Below are positions 8,605-16,488 of a DNA stretch of 53,417 nt, piece by piece. The DNA comes from Marinobacter aromaticivorans (GTDB lineage: Bacteria > Pseudomonadota > Gammaproteobacteria > Pseudomonadales > Oleiphilaceae): positions 1 through 53,417 of the forward strand of contig NZ_NIHD01000018.1 of NCBI RefSeq assembly GCF_002806975.1. The letters run 5' to 3'. Made by a program: the position numbers and the translations under genes. Below the pieces are notes generated by a model. The model was given only the letters and a program-made list of their open reading frames with translations. It did not search any database and had not been told where the DNA came from. Each line of letters begins with the position of its first letter. Within the stretch, counting starts at the first letter, position 1.

Positions 8605-9744
8605 TCACCTGGGAAGGTATTCGCGCACAATGATATTTTTCATGATCTGCGCAGTACCGTCACCAATCTGCAGGCCAAGGACGTCCCGTAACCTTTGGGC
8701 AAACGGCAGGTCCTCACCCCAGCCGGTATGACCGTGGGCCAGCAGGCACTGTTTCACCACATCAAAGGCCAATTTTGGCCCCCACCATTTATTCATGGCG
8801 GCTTCGGCGTTATGGGGCTGGTTGTTGTCCTTGAGCCATAGTGCGTGGTAGCACTGCATGCGCGCAGCATGAACATAGGTCTGGTATTCAGCCAGCGGAT
8901 GAGTCAGACCCTGGAACGCGGACAGGTTCTGGCCGAAGGCGGTTCGCTCGGTCAGCCATTGCCAGGCTTCCTCCAGGGATTGTTGCGCGACGGCCAGGCA
9001 CTGCAGGCCAATCAGGGCGCGGCTATAATCAAAGCCCTGCATGACCTGTTTGAAGCCTTTACCCTCGTCGCCCATCATGTTGACGGCGGGCACTTCCACG
9101 TTATCGAAGAAAATCGAGCCGCGACCGATAGCACGCTGGCCGTTGTCCTCAAAACGGGTCGTGGTGATGCCCGGCGTGTTCATGGGCACCAGGAACGCGC
9201 TGATGCCGGAGGCGCGTTGTTCCACCGTGCCGGTACGGGCAAAGACCACCGCCACGTCGGCCTGGTCGGCCATAGAGATGGAGGTTTTCTCGCCGTTGAG
9301 CACGTAAACGTCGCCCTTCTTCTCTGCTTTGAGGCGCAGGTTGGCGGCGTCGGAGCCACCGTGGGGTTCGGTCAGGGCGATGCAGGCCACTTTCTGGCCG
9401 CTGGTCATGCCGTGCAGCCACTCCTTCGCCAGGTCCGGTGCAGCGTGGCTGGCAATGATCTGACCGTTCAGGGAAGTCAGCAGCGGGATATAACCGACAT
9501 TGAAATCCCCTTTGGAGATTTCCTCAATGATCAGGCCACTGGTAACGCAGTCCATGCCGCTGCCCCCGAATTCCTCGGGCAGCTCGCCGCCGAGCAGGCC
9601 CATCTCGCCGAGCTGGCGGATGACATCCTTTTCGATAACCCCTTCCTGGTCGCGCTTGCGATAACCCGGAGCCAACACCTCGGCGCTGAAGCGGGCCACA
9701 ACGTCGCGTATCGCGTTCTGTTCTTCATTAAATGCGAAATTCAT
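8605..9744 (-). CDS. aliB: Cyclohexanecarboxyl-CoA dehydrogenase
   Basis: Acyl-CoA dehydrogenase family flavoprotein of 379 residues, predicted to oxidise cyclohexanecarboxyl-CoA to cyclohex-1-ene-1-carboxyl-CoA. Segments: GLLGGELPEEFGGSGMDCVT (N-terminal helix domain), IALTEPHGGSDAANL and LNGEKTSISMADQADVAVVF (FAD/beta domain), TERTAFGQNLSAFQGLTHPL (C-terminal). The catalytic position near the C-terminus reads IGDGTAQIMKN, with Asp362 where most family members have Glu (YEGT). Aspartate at this place has been reported for alicyclic acyl-CoA dehydrogenases. Ribosome site GGAG precedes ATG 9744. It follows badI by 24 bases and should pass electrons to EtfAB. Confidence 0.88.
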   Translation of the reverse strand: MNFAFNEEQNAIRDVVARFSAEVLAPGYRKRDQEGVIEKDVIRQLGEMGLLGGELPEEFGGSGMDCVTSGLIIEEISKGDFNVGYIPLLTSLNGQIIASHAAPDLAKEWLHGMTSGQKVACIALTEPHGGSDAANLRLKAEKKGDVYVLNGEKTSISMADQADVAVVFARTGTVEQRASGISAFLVPMNTPGITTTRFEDNGQRAIGRGSIFFDNVEVPAVNMMGDEGKGFKQVMQGFDYSRALIGLQCLAVAQQSLEEAWQWLTERTAFGQNLSAFQGLTHPLAEYQTYVHAARMQCYHALWLKDNNQPHNAEAAMNKWWGPKLAFDVVKQCLLAHGHTGWGEDLPFAQRLRDVLGLQIGDGTAQIMKNIIVREYLPR

Positions 9745-9768
9745 GGTGATCTCCGGGCGATCTGGCCG

Positions 9769-10551
9769 TTACTTGTAGTACTTGCGAAATTCTGGCTTAC
9801 GCTTTTCCTTGAAGGCCTTCACGCCTTCTTTGGATTCCTCGGTGTCGTAGTAAAGGCTCAGGGCCTGCATGCCGAGGGCGCCGATGCCGGCAATGTTGTC
9901 GCTGTCGGCATTGAACGAACGCTTGGCGATGGTCAGGGCGGTGGGGCTTTTCTCGAGGATTTCCTCGCACCACTTCTGCACTTCCTCGTCCAGCTGCTCC
10001 GGCGGCACCACGGCGTTGACCAGGCCCCATTCCAGCGCCTGCTGGGCGCTGTACTTGCGGCACAGGTACCAGATTTCCCGGGCGCGCTTCTCACCGACGA
10101 CCCGCGCCAGGTAGGCGGTGCCGAAGCCGGGATCCACCGAGCCGACTTTCGGGCCGACCTGACCAAAGACGGCGGTTTCCGAGGCAATGCTCAGATCACA
10201 GATCACGTGCAGCACCTGGCCGCCGCCGATGGCGAAACCGTTGACCCGGGCGATCACCGGCTTGGGTACTTCGCGGATGGTGCGTTGCAGCTCTTCCACC
10301 GGCAGGCCAATCAGACCGCGGCCGTCGTACTGGCCTTCGTGGGCGCCCTGGTCACCGCCGGTGCAGAAGGCTTTTTCACCGGCGCCGGTGAACACGATGA
10401 CGCCGATGTCCTTGTTCCAGCCGGCGCGGTTGAAGGCGTCCAGCAGTTCCATGCAGGTCTGGCCTCGGAAGGCGTTGTAACGGTCCGGGCGATTGATGGT
10501 GATGGTGGCGACACCGTTGGTTTCGTCGTAAAGAATGTCTTCGTAGTTCAT
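9769..10551 (-). CDS. badI: 2-ketocyclohexanecarboxyl-CoA hydrolase
   Basis: Crotonase-fold ring-opening enzyme, 260 residues, converting 2-ketocyclohexane-1-carboxyl-CoA and water to pimeloyl-CoA. It is of the MenB-like branch: TINRPDRYNAFRGQTCMELL, FCTGGDQGAHEGQYDG, FAIGGGQVLHVICDLSIASE, GQVGPKVGSVDPGFGTAYLA and KKSFNADSDN-like late residues (AKRSFNADSDNIAGIG). The two hydratase glutamates are absent, as expected for a C-C hydrolase. AGGAG lies upstream of ATG 10551. It sits between badH and aliB, in the pathway order used by other bad clusters. Identification is strong from sequence and context. Confidence 0.93.
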   Translation of the reverse strand: MNYEDILYDETNGVATITINRPDRYNAFRGQTCMELLDAFNRAGWNKDIGVIVFTGAGEKAFCTGGDQGAHEGQYDGRGLIGLPVEELQRTIREVPKPVIARVNGFAIGGGQVLHVICDLSIASETAVFGQVGPKVGSVDPGFGTAYLARVVGEKRAREIWYLCRKYSAQQALEWGLVNAVVPPEQLDEEVQKWCEEILEKSPTALTIAKRSFNADSDNIAGIGALGMQALSLYYDTEESKEGVKAFKEKRKPEFRKYYK

Positions 10552-10596
10552 GATGCGTGCTCCTGATTCGTTCTCTTGATATGTGGAAAGGGCCGC

Positions 10597-11364
10597 TTAG
10601 CCGGCCATGGTCAGGCCACCGGACACGCTGATCACCTGGCCGGTAATGAAGTTGGCGTCGTCACTGGCGAGCAGGGCGATGATGCCGGGGTAGTCTTCCG
10701 GCTGGGCCAGGCGCTTCATGGGCACGGCGTTACGGAAGGCTTCCAGCAGCTTCTCCGGGTTCGGGGCGGTTTCCGCCACGCCCTTGAGCAGCGCGGTGTC
10801 GGTGGGGCCGGGGCAGACCACGTTCAGGCACACGTTCTTGGTGGCCAGTTCCCGCGCCACGGTCTTGCTGAAGCCCACCAGGCCGGCCTTGCAGGCGGCG
10901 TAGACGGATTCGCCGGAGGAGCCCACCCGGGCCGCGTCGGAGGCCACGTTGATGACCTTGCCACCGCCGGAGGCGATCATCTTCGGCAGCACCACGTGGT
11001 GCATGTTCAGCGCACCGGTGAGATTCACTGCAATCAGCTGGTCCCAGAGTTTGGGCTCGGTCTTCAGGAACGGCATGAAGCGGTCGAAGCCGGCGTTGTT
11101 CACCAGCACCGTGGGCACGCCCAGATCGTTTTCGATGGCCGCCACCGTCTCGGAAATGGCCGCATAATCGGTGATGTCGGCGGCGTAGGCTTTGGCCTTG
11201 CCACCGGCCTCGGTGATCAGATCCACCGTGGCCTGGGCTGTGGCTTCGTCACGGTCCAGGACGGCCACCAGGCTGCCTTCCTCGGCAAAGCGCCGGGATA
11301 CGGCGCGGCCGATGCCGCCACCACCACCGGTAACAATGACTGTTTTTCCGTTAAGGCCTTTCAT
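10597..11364 (-). CDS. badH: 2-hydroxycyclohexanecarboxyl-CoA dehydrogenase
   Basis: Short-chain dehydrogenase/reductase, 255 residues, oxidising 2-hydroxycyclohexane-1-carboxyl-CoA to the 2-keto form with NAD+. The cofactor loop is VTGGGGGIGRAVSRRFAEEG with an acidic residue after the second strand (LDRDE), favouring NAD. NNAG motif: VLVNNAGFDRFM; catalytic Ser and YxxxK: NVASDAARVGSSGESVYAACKAG. C-terminal ISVSGGLTMAG is typical. A site AGGAGA precedes ATG 11364. Genes aliA (upstream) and badI (downstream) are 36 and 45 bases away, so the group is one operon. Confidence 0.9.
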   Translation of the reverse strand: MKGLNGKTVIVTGGGGGIGRAVSRRFAEEGSLVAVLDRDEATAQATVDLITEAGGKAKAYAADITDYAAISETVAAIENDLGVPTVLVNNAGFDRFMPFLKTEPKLWDQLIAVNLTGALNMHHVVLPKMIASGGGKVINVASDAARVGSSGESVYAACKAGLVGFSKTVARELATKNVCLNVVCPGPTDTALLKGVAETAPNPEKLLEAFRNAVPMKRLAQPEDYPGIIALLASDDANFITGQVISVSGGLTMAG

Positions 11365-11400
11365 GGGTTGTTCTCCTGTTGCTCAGAGTAATGGGTCGGG

Positions 11401-13065
11401 TCAGGCGCGTTTGGCCGGTTCCAGGCGCACTTCTTTCGCCTGTTCCCGCAGTTTGAATTTCTGGATCTTGCCGGAGGCGGTGCGAGGCATGGCCTCGATC
11501 ACTTCCAGGTATTCCGGCAGGTAGTTCTTGGACAGTTGCTGTTTGATCAGGTAGCTCTTGAGCTCGTCGAGGGTCAGGTCGGTGGCGTTCTCGTCGAGGG
11601 TGACATAGGCGCACAGGCGCTCACCCAGGCGCTCGTCCGGGCAACCCACCAAAGCCACATCGGTAATGCCGGGGAACTTGTAGAGCAGGTTCTCTACCTC
11701 AACCACGGGGATGTTCTCGCCACCGCGAATCACCACGTCCTTGGTGCGACCGGTGATGCGGATGTAGCCGTCCTTGTCGATGCGTGCGAGGTCGCCGGTG
11801 CTGAACCAGCCCTCATCGTCCACGCCATAGAGTTCCGGTCGCTTGAGATAGCCGACAAACAGGCTGCAGCCTCGAAAGAGCAGATTACCTTCTTCTCCGG
11901 TCGGCAGTTCGTTGTCCTGAAAGTCGGTTACTTTTACTTCCGTGTAGGGTAGGGGCTTACCGTCGGATTGGCTGGCTCGCTCAGGGGGATCTTCCGGACA
12001 GGTCGTGGTGACTGCGCCGTTTTCGGTCATGCCCCAGGCTGAGACAATCTTTGCCTTCAGCACCTTGCCAGCTTGTTCAACCACGGCACTGGGGATCGGC
12101 GCGCCGGCGGAGACGAAGATCCTCAGAGAGTCCAGTTCGCCCTCGTGCTTGGGTGCGGTTTTCACCAGATCTGCCAGGAACGGCGTGGCGGCCATGGTGA
12201 AGGCCGGTTTCTCGGCGGCAATCACCTTGCAGACGTACTCGGCGTCCCAGATGTCCTGAAGGATAGCGGTGGTCCCCAGGTAAACCGGCATCATGATGCC
12301 GTACATGAAGCCGGTCTGGTGCGCGACCGGAGAGGCCATCAGAACCTTGTCATCGGAAGTCAGATGCAGCCGATCAGAATAGGGTCGTACGTTGGATAAC
12401 AGTGTATTGGAGGTGTGCATCACCCCCTTGGGCTCGCCAGTGGTGCCAGAAGTGTAAAGGAGTTGGGTGGGGTCATCGGCGGTGGGTTGGTATTCGGCAA
12501 ACAGGGCTTTGGTATCGAATTGTTCCTCCCATGGCGTCTCCAGCAAACGTTGTTCAAAGCTGCGCTCGCCCTCTCCGCCGATGACCAGCAGGGTTTCGAG
12601 ATCCGGCAGCTCCCCGCGAATGCCGTCAATCATGGCCTCGTAATCAAAGCCACGAAAGATCTTTGGAATTACCAGCAGTTTGGTCTCGCCATGCTTGAGC
12701 ATGAAGCGCAGTTCTCGCGCCCGGAAGATGGGCATCAGCGGGTTGAGAATGGCACCGACTCGGACGCAGGCCAGATGCAGGACGGTGGTCTGCCACCAGT
12801 TCGGTAGCTGGCAGGCCACCACCTCACCTTTCCCGATGCCCAGGGCCACCAGGCCCGCTGCCATGCGGGTGACTTTGTCATTGAGTTCCCGATAAGTGAG
12901 GGCGGTGCGGGTGTCGCTGGTGACCTGGTAGCCGACGATGGCTTCCCGATCCGGGGTGCTGGCGACTGCCTGATCCAGGTAGTCGGTAATGAGCTTGTCG
13001 TTCCAGGCGCCGCTTTCCAGCATGGCGGCACGGCGTTCCAGATTGAGAGTAATGCCTGTATCCAT
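11401..13065 (-). CDS. aliA: Cyclohexanecarboxylate-CoA ligase
   Basis: AMP-forming acyl-CoA synthetase of 554 residues, the activation step of the pathway (cyclohexanecarboxylate + ATP + CoA). Motifs in order: P-loop LLYTSGTTGEPKGVMHTSNT, SAWGMTENGAVTTTCPEDPP, GWFSTGDLARIDKDGYIRIT, RTKDVVIRGGENI and PRTASGKIQKFKLRE with the C-terminal catalytic lysine. A GTG at 13074 is in frame, but ATG 13065 is preferred because AGGTGA lies five bases before it. It is the first gene of the minus-strand operon and faces badK across a 219-base control region. Substrate is inferred from badH-badI-aliB next door. Confidence 0.85.
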   Translation of the reverse strand: MDTGITLNLERRAAMLESGAWNDKLITDYLDQAVASTPDREAIVGYQVTSDTRTALTYRELNDKVTRMAAGLVALGIGKGEVVACQLPNWWQTTVLHLACVRVGAILNPLMPIFRARELRFMLKHGETKLLVIPKIFRGFDYEAMIDGIRGELPDLETLLVIGGEGERSFEQRLLETPWEEQFDTKALFAEYQPTADDPTQLLYTSGTTGEPKGVMHTSNTLLSNVRPYSDRLHLTSDDKVLMASPVAHQTGFMYGIMMPVYLGTTAILQDIWDAEYVCKVIAAEKPAFTMAATPFLADLVKTAPKHEGELDSLRIFVSAGAPIPSAVVEQAGKVLKAKIVSAWGMTENGAVTTTCPEDPPERASQSDGKPLPYTEVKVTDFQDNELPTGEEGNLLFRGCSLFVGYLKRPELYGVDDEGWFSTGDLARIDKDGYIRITGRTKDVVIRGGENIPVVEVENLLYKFPGITDVALVGCPDERLGERLCAYVTLDENATDLTLDELKSYLIKQQLSKNYLPEYLEVIEAMPRTASGKIQKFKLREQAKEVRLEPAKRA

Positions 13066-13284
13066 CTGATTCACCTGTTATGTCCGGTTTGTTTTTGTTG
13101 GGTGGCCTGACCGCAAAAAGAAGCAGGTCGTTGCCTTGTCAGTTTCAACATACGCCCTCTCAAAATAAAATGTCAACATGTTGCCTTAAAAAATATTCAG
13201 GTGTAGCCTCTGGAAATCGGACAAATAAGCTTCTATGACTTTCATAAGGAAGTAATAAGAAAAATACTGTTAGTGGAGATGGTT
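13066..13284. promoter_or_regulatory. Divergent aliA/badK control region
   Basis: The 219 bases between two divergent operons are AT-rich and hold CAACATGTTG (13174-13183), a perfect 10-bp palindrome. A partial copy, CAACAT, lies at 13147-13152. The palindrome is placed so that one bound dimer could cover promoters in both directions, which would suit a MarR repressor such as the nearby BadR-like protein. Promoter boxes cannot be fixed with confidence. Operator function is inference. Confidence 0.5.
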
Positions 13285-14061
13285 ATGGAGTACAGCAACA
13301 TATTGCTTGAAAAGCACGAGGCTGTGGCCCTGGTCAGACTCAATCGACCAAAGGTCTACAACGCGTTGAACAACGCGCTGATGAACGAACTGACTTCCGC
13401 TCTGGAAGTCCTGGAAGCGGATGAGGCCATCCGCGCCGTTGTCATTACCGGCAACGAGAAAGCCTTTGCCGCCGGCGCGGATATTGCCGAAGTCCATGCC
13501 CTGGACTTTTCCCGGGCCTACCGTGAGGGCTTCATCTCCGCCAATTGGGAAACTGTTACCCGATGCCGAAAGCCGGTGATTGCTGCGGTGGCCGGCCTGG
13601 CACTCGGCGGTGGCTGTGAGCTGGCGATGATGTGTGACCTCTTGATTGCCGCCGATAACGCCCGATTCGGGCAGCCGGAAGTGAAGATCGGCACACTGCC
13701 CGGGGCCGGGGGCACCCAGCGTCTGGCCCGGGCCATTGGCAAGGCCAAGACCATGGACCTGTGCCTGACCGGTCGGATGATGGATGCGCATGAAGCCGAG
13801 CGCAGTGGTCTGGTCAGCCGGGTGGTGCCAGCCGCCGATCTGCTAGAGAAGGCCTTGGTGGTGGCGGCAGAAATTGCCAGCTACTCGCAGATGGCCGCCA
13901 TGATCAATAAGGACGCGGTGAACCAGGCGTTCGAGACCTCTTTGAGAGCGGGCGTTGATTACGAACGCCGGCTGCTGTGGTCCAGTTTTTCCAGCGAGGA
14001 TCGCAACGAGGGTATGACTGCTTTTCTCGAGAAACGTCAGCCCCAGTGGAAGCACCGGTAA
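13285..14061 (+). CDS. badK: Cyclohex-1-ene-1-carboxyl-CoA hydratase
   Basis: Crotonase of 258 residues, first gene of the plus-strand operon. GTG 13273 is in frame, but ATG 13285 has GGAG six bases upstream and gives the normal family N-terminus MEYSNILLEKHEAVALVRLN. Both hydratase glutamates are present, in LALGGGCELAMMCDLLIAA and FGQPEVKIGTLPGAGGTQRL, and the oxyanion loop is AFAAGADIAEV. It should add water to the AliB product, giving the substrate of BadH. A general enoyl-CoA hydratase would look alike; the specific name rests on the divergent aliA-badHI-aliB operon. Confidence 0.8.
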   Translation: MEYSNILLEKHEAVALVRLNRPKVYNALNNALMNELTSALEVLEADEAIRAVVITGNEKAFAAGADIAEVHALDFSRAYREGFISANWETVTRCRKPVIAAVAGLALGGGCELAMMCDLLIAADNARFGQPEVKIGTLPGAGGTQRLARAIGKAKTMDLCLTGRMMDAHEAERSGLVSRVVPAADLLEKALVVAAEIASYSQMAAMINKDAVNQAFETSLRAGVDYERRLLWSSFSSEDRNEGMTAFLEKRQPQWKHR

Positions 14062-14084
14062 CCTTTAAAAGCTCAGGAGCGATT

Positions 14085-15281
14085 ATGGATATTCATTTTA
14101 CCCCCGAAGAGCTGACTTTCCGCAGTGAGGTGCGGGCGTTTCTGGAACAGAACCTTCCGACCGACATTGCAGAGAAGGTCCGTTTGGGCCGTCGGCTTGC
14201 CAAAGAGGATCATCAGCGCTGGCAGAGGATTCTCAACCAGAAGGGTTGGTATGCAGTGAACTGGCCGGAAGAGTATGGCGGTACCGGCTGGTCTGTGGTG
14301 CAGAAGCACATTTTTGACGAGGAGTGCGCCGCCGCTGGAGCGCCCAGATTGGTGGCGTTCGGCGTCAACATGGTGGCGCCGGTAATCATCAAGTTCGGCA
14401 CCCAGGCCCAGAAGGACTTTTACCTGCCGCGGATACTGCGCAGCGAGGACTGGTGGTGCCAGGGCTATTCCGAGCCCGGCGCCGGCTCCGACCTGGCCAG
14501 CCTGAAAACCCGCGCCGAGCGGGATGGCGATCATTACCTAGTCAACGGTCAAAAGACCTGGACCACCCTGGGCCAACATGCCAACCGGATCTTCTGCCTG
14601 GTTCGCACCGATCCTTCCGCCAAGAAGCAGGAGGGCATCTCCTTCCTGCTGATCGACATGGATACGCCAGGCATTACTGTGCGCCCGATCATCACCCTCG
14701 ATGGTGAGCACGAGGTCAACGAGGTGTTCTTTGACAACGTTCGGGTGCCGGTGGAAAACCTGGTTGGCGAGGAGAACAAGGGCTGGACCTGTGCCAAGTA
14801 TCTGCTCACCCACGAGCGTACTGGCCAGGCCGGTATCGGCCAGTCAAAAGCGGCGCTGGCACACCTCAAGCAGATTGCCAGGGCCGAGACGGTGGCCGGC
14901 CAACCACGGATTGACGATCCCCTGTTTCGCGCCCGGATCGCCGAGTTGGAAATGCGCCTGATGGCGGTGGAGATGAGCACCCTTCGCATTCTGGCTGCCA
15001 CCCGCGATGGTGGGGTGCCAGGGGCGGAGAGCTCGTTGCTGAAGATTCAGGGTTCGGAGATTCGCCAGGCGATTACAGACCTGATGCGCAAGGCGCTCGG
15101 GCCGAACGCGCTGCCGTTCCTGGAGCCGGAGCTGGAACCCGACTTCCATGGCGAGCCGTTGTATCAGGATTACGGCGCGTCGCCGGCCAGCCAGTACTTC
15201 AATCTGCGCAAGCTGTCGATCTACGGCGGGTCCAACGAAATTCAGAAGAACATCATCGCCAAGCTGGTTCTGGAACTGTAG
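14085..15281 (+). CDS. pimC: Pimeloyl-CoA dehydrogenase, large subunit
   Basis: Acyl-CoA dehydrogenase subunit of 398 residues. Start ATG 14085 (MDIHFTPEELTFRSEVRAFL) has CAGGAG upstream; the longer frame has no site. Segments: WPEEYGGTGWSVVQKHIFDE, GYSEPGAGSDLASLKTRAER, VNGQKTWTTLGQHANRIFCL and the C-terminal KLSIYGGSNEIQKNIIAKLV. It belongs to the two-subunit type, paired with the next gene ten bases downstream. In R. palustris PimC and PimD form the pimeloyl-CoA dehydrogenase. Position between badK and gcdH supports this, since BadI yields pimeloyl-CoA. Confidence 0.85.
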   Translation: MDIHFTPEELTFRSEVRAFLEQNLPTDIAEKVRLGRRLAKEDHQRWQRILNQKGWYAVNWPEEYGGTGWSVVQKHIFDEECAAAGAPRLVAFGVNMVAPVIIKFGTQAQKDFYLPRILRSEDWWCQGYSEPGAGSDLASLKTRAERDGDHYLVNGQKTWTTLGQHANRIFCLVRTDPSAKKQEGISFLLIDMDTPGITVRPIITLDGEHEVNEVFFDNVRVPVENLVGEENKGWTCAKYLLTHERTGQAGIGQSKAALAHLKQIARAETVAGQPRIDDPLFRARIAELEMRLMAVEMSTLRILAATRDGGVPGAESSLLKIQGSEIRQAITDLMRKALGPNALPFLEPELEPDFHGEPLYQDYGASPASQYFNLRKLSIYGGSNEIQKNIIAKLVLEL

Positions 15282-15290
15282 GAGGAGACC

Positions 15291-16445
15291 ATGAATTTTG
15301 AACTGAACGAAGAGCAACAGATGCTGGCGGATACGGTCGAGCGTCTGGTCCGCAACACCTACAGTTTTGAGCAGCGGGAAGTATTTTACCAGAGCTCCCG
15401 GGGTTACAGCCCGGAGTTCTGGCGCCAGTTGTCGGAGCTGGGCATTACCTCGGTGCCAATCGCTGCCGAGTACGAAGGCTTCGGCGGCACAGGCGTGGAA
15501 AACATGCTGGTGATGAAGGAGCTCGGCCGGGGCCTGTGTCTTGAGCCGTACCTGCATTCCCAGATCTATGCTGTCGGCCTGGTTGAGCAACTGGGTTCCG
15601 CCGAACAGCGGCAGTCGATTCTGCCAGCGGTGGCGGCAGGCGAGCGTCTGTTGACGGTGGCCGACGAGGAAGCAGGTAGCCACTACCATCCAGAGGCGAT
15701 TGAATGCCAGGCGGTGCCCTGTGAACGGGGCTGGCGTCTGAGCGGCCGCAAACGGGTAGTGATCGGCGGCGAGCTTGCCCACACCATCCTGGTCACTGCC
15801 CGGATGAGTGATGGTGAAGGTGTAAGCCTGTTTCTGCTGGACCCGGCGGCTGAGGGTGTTTCGCGCACCAGCTACCCCTGCATAGACGGCCCAAGGGCCT
15901 GTGATCTTGCACTGGCGGATGTCTACGTCGAGGCGGACAGCCTGCTCGGACCGGCGGGTAAGGCCGCGCCGGCGCTGGCCTATCAGCGTGGCCGTGCGGT
16001 TGCCGCGCAGTGCGCCGAGGCGGTAGGCAGTATGGAGGAGGCCTTCCGGCTGACTCTGGACTACCTGAAAACGCGCCAGCAGTTCGGCTCACCGATTGGC
16101 CGCTTCCAGGCGCTTCAGCACCGGATGGCGGAAATGCGCGGCGAACTCGAGCTGGCGCGCTCCATGACCATTCTTGCAGCCTGTGTGGCAGACGACCCGG
16201 ATTCGGAAAGTCGCAGCCGACGGCTTGCCGCTGCCAAGTTCACCGTGGCCCGGGCGTCACAGCTGATTGCCGAGCAGTCTGTCCAGTTGCACGGCGGTAT
16301 TGGTATGACCTGGGAATATTCATTGGCCCACCACGCCAAGCGCCTGGTGATGCTGACTCATCAGTTCGGGGATGACGACTTCCACCTCGGACAGTATTCG
16401 GCCCTGCTGGAGATACCCCGGCAGGCTTCACAGCAGGTGGCCTGA
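15291..16445 (+). CDS. pimD: Pimeloyl-CoA dehydrogenase, small subunit
   Basis: Second acyl-CoA dehydrogenase subunit, 384 residues, following pimC with AGGAGGAG as ribosome site. The first half is family-like (NEEQQMLADTVERLVRNTYS, GFGGTGVENMLVMKELGRGL). The substrate loop region is degenerate, with no TEPxxGSD motif. The end (LAHHAKRLVMLTHQFGDDDF) lacks the YEGT-type catalytic segment, while QLHGGIGMTWEYSL is kept. Such divergence is usual for the partner subunit in heteromeric enzymes. Function is taken from its coupling to pimC. Confidence 0.82.
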   Translation: MNFELNEEQQMLADTVERLVRNTYSFEQREVFYQSSRGYSPEFWRQLSELGITSVPIAAEYEGFGGTGVENMLVMKELGRGLCLEPYLHSQIYAVGLVEQLGSAEQRQSILPAVAAGERLLTVADEEAGSHYHPEAIECQAVPCERGWRLSGRKRVVIGGELAHTILVTARMSDGEGVSLFLLDPAAEGVSRTSYPCIDGPRACDLALADVYVEADSLLGPAGKAAPALAYQRGRAVAAQCAEAVGSMEEAFRLTLDYLKTRQQFGSPIGRFQALQHRMAEMRGELELARSMTILAACVADDPDSESRSRRLAAAKFTVARASQLIAEQSVQLHGGIGMTWEYSLAHHAKRLVMLTHQFGDDDFHLGQYSALLEIPRQASQQVA

Positions 16446-16488
16446 CCACCCGCCATCAAGACAAGATCAACAATCGGAGACAACCGAC

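Noticed and set aside
8845..10566. 573-codon plus-strand frame opposite aliB and badI
   Set aside because: Same reason: the minus-strand genes are full length and well conserved, and the frame has no recognisable motif.
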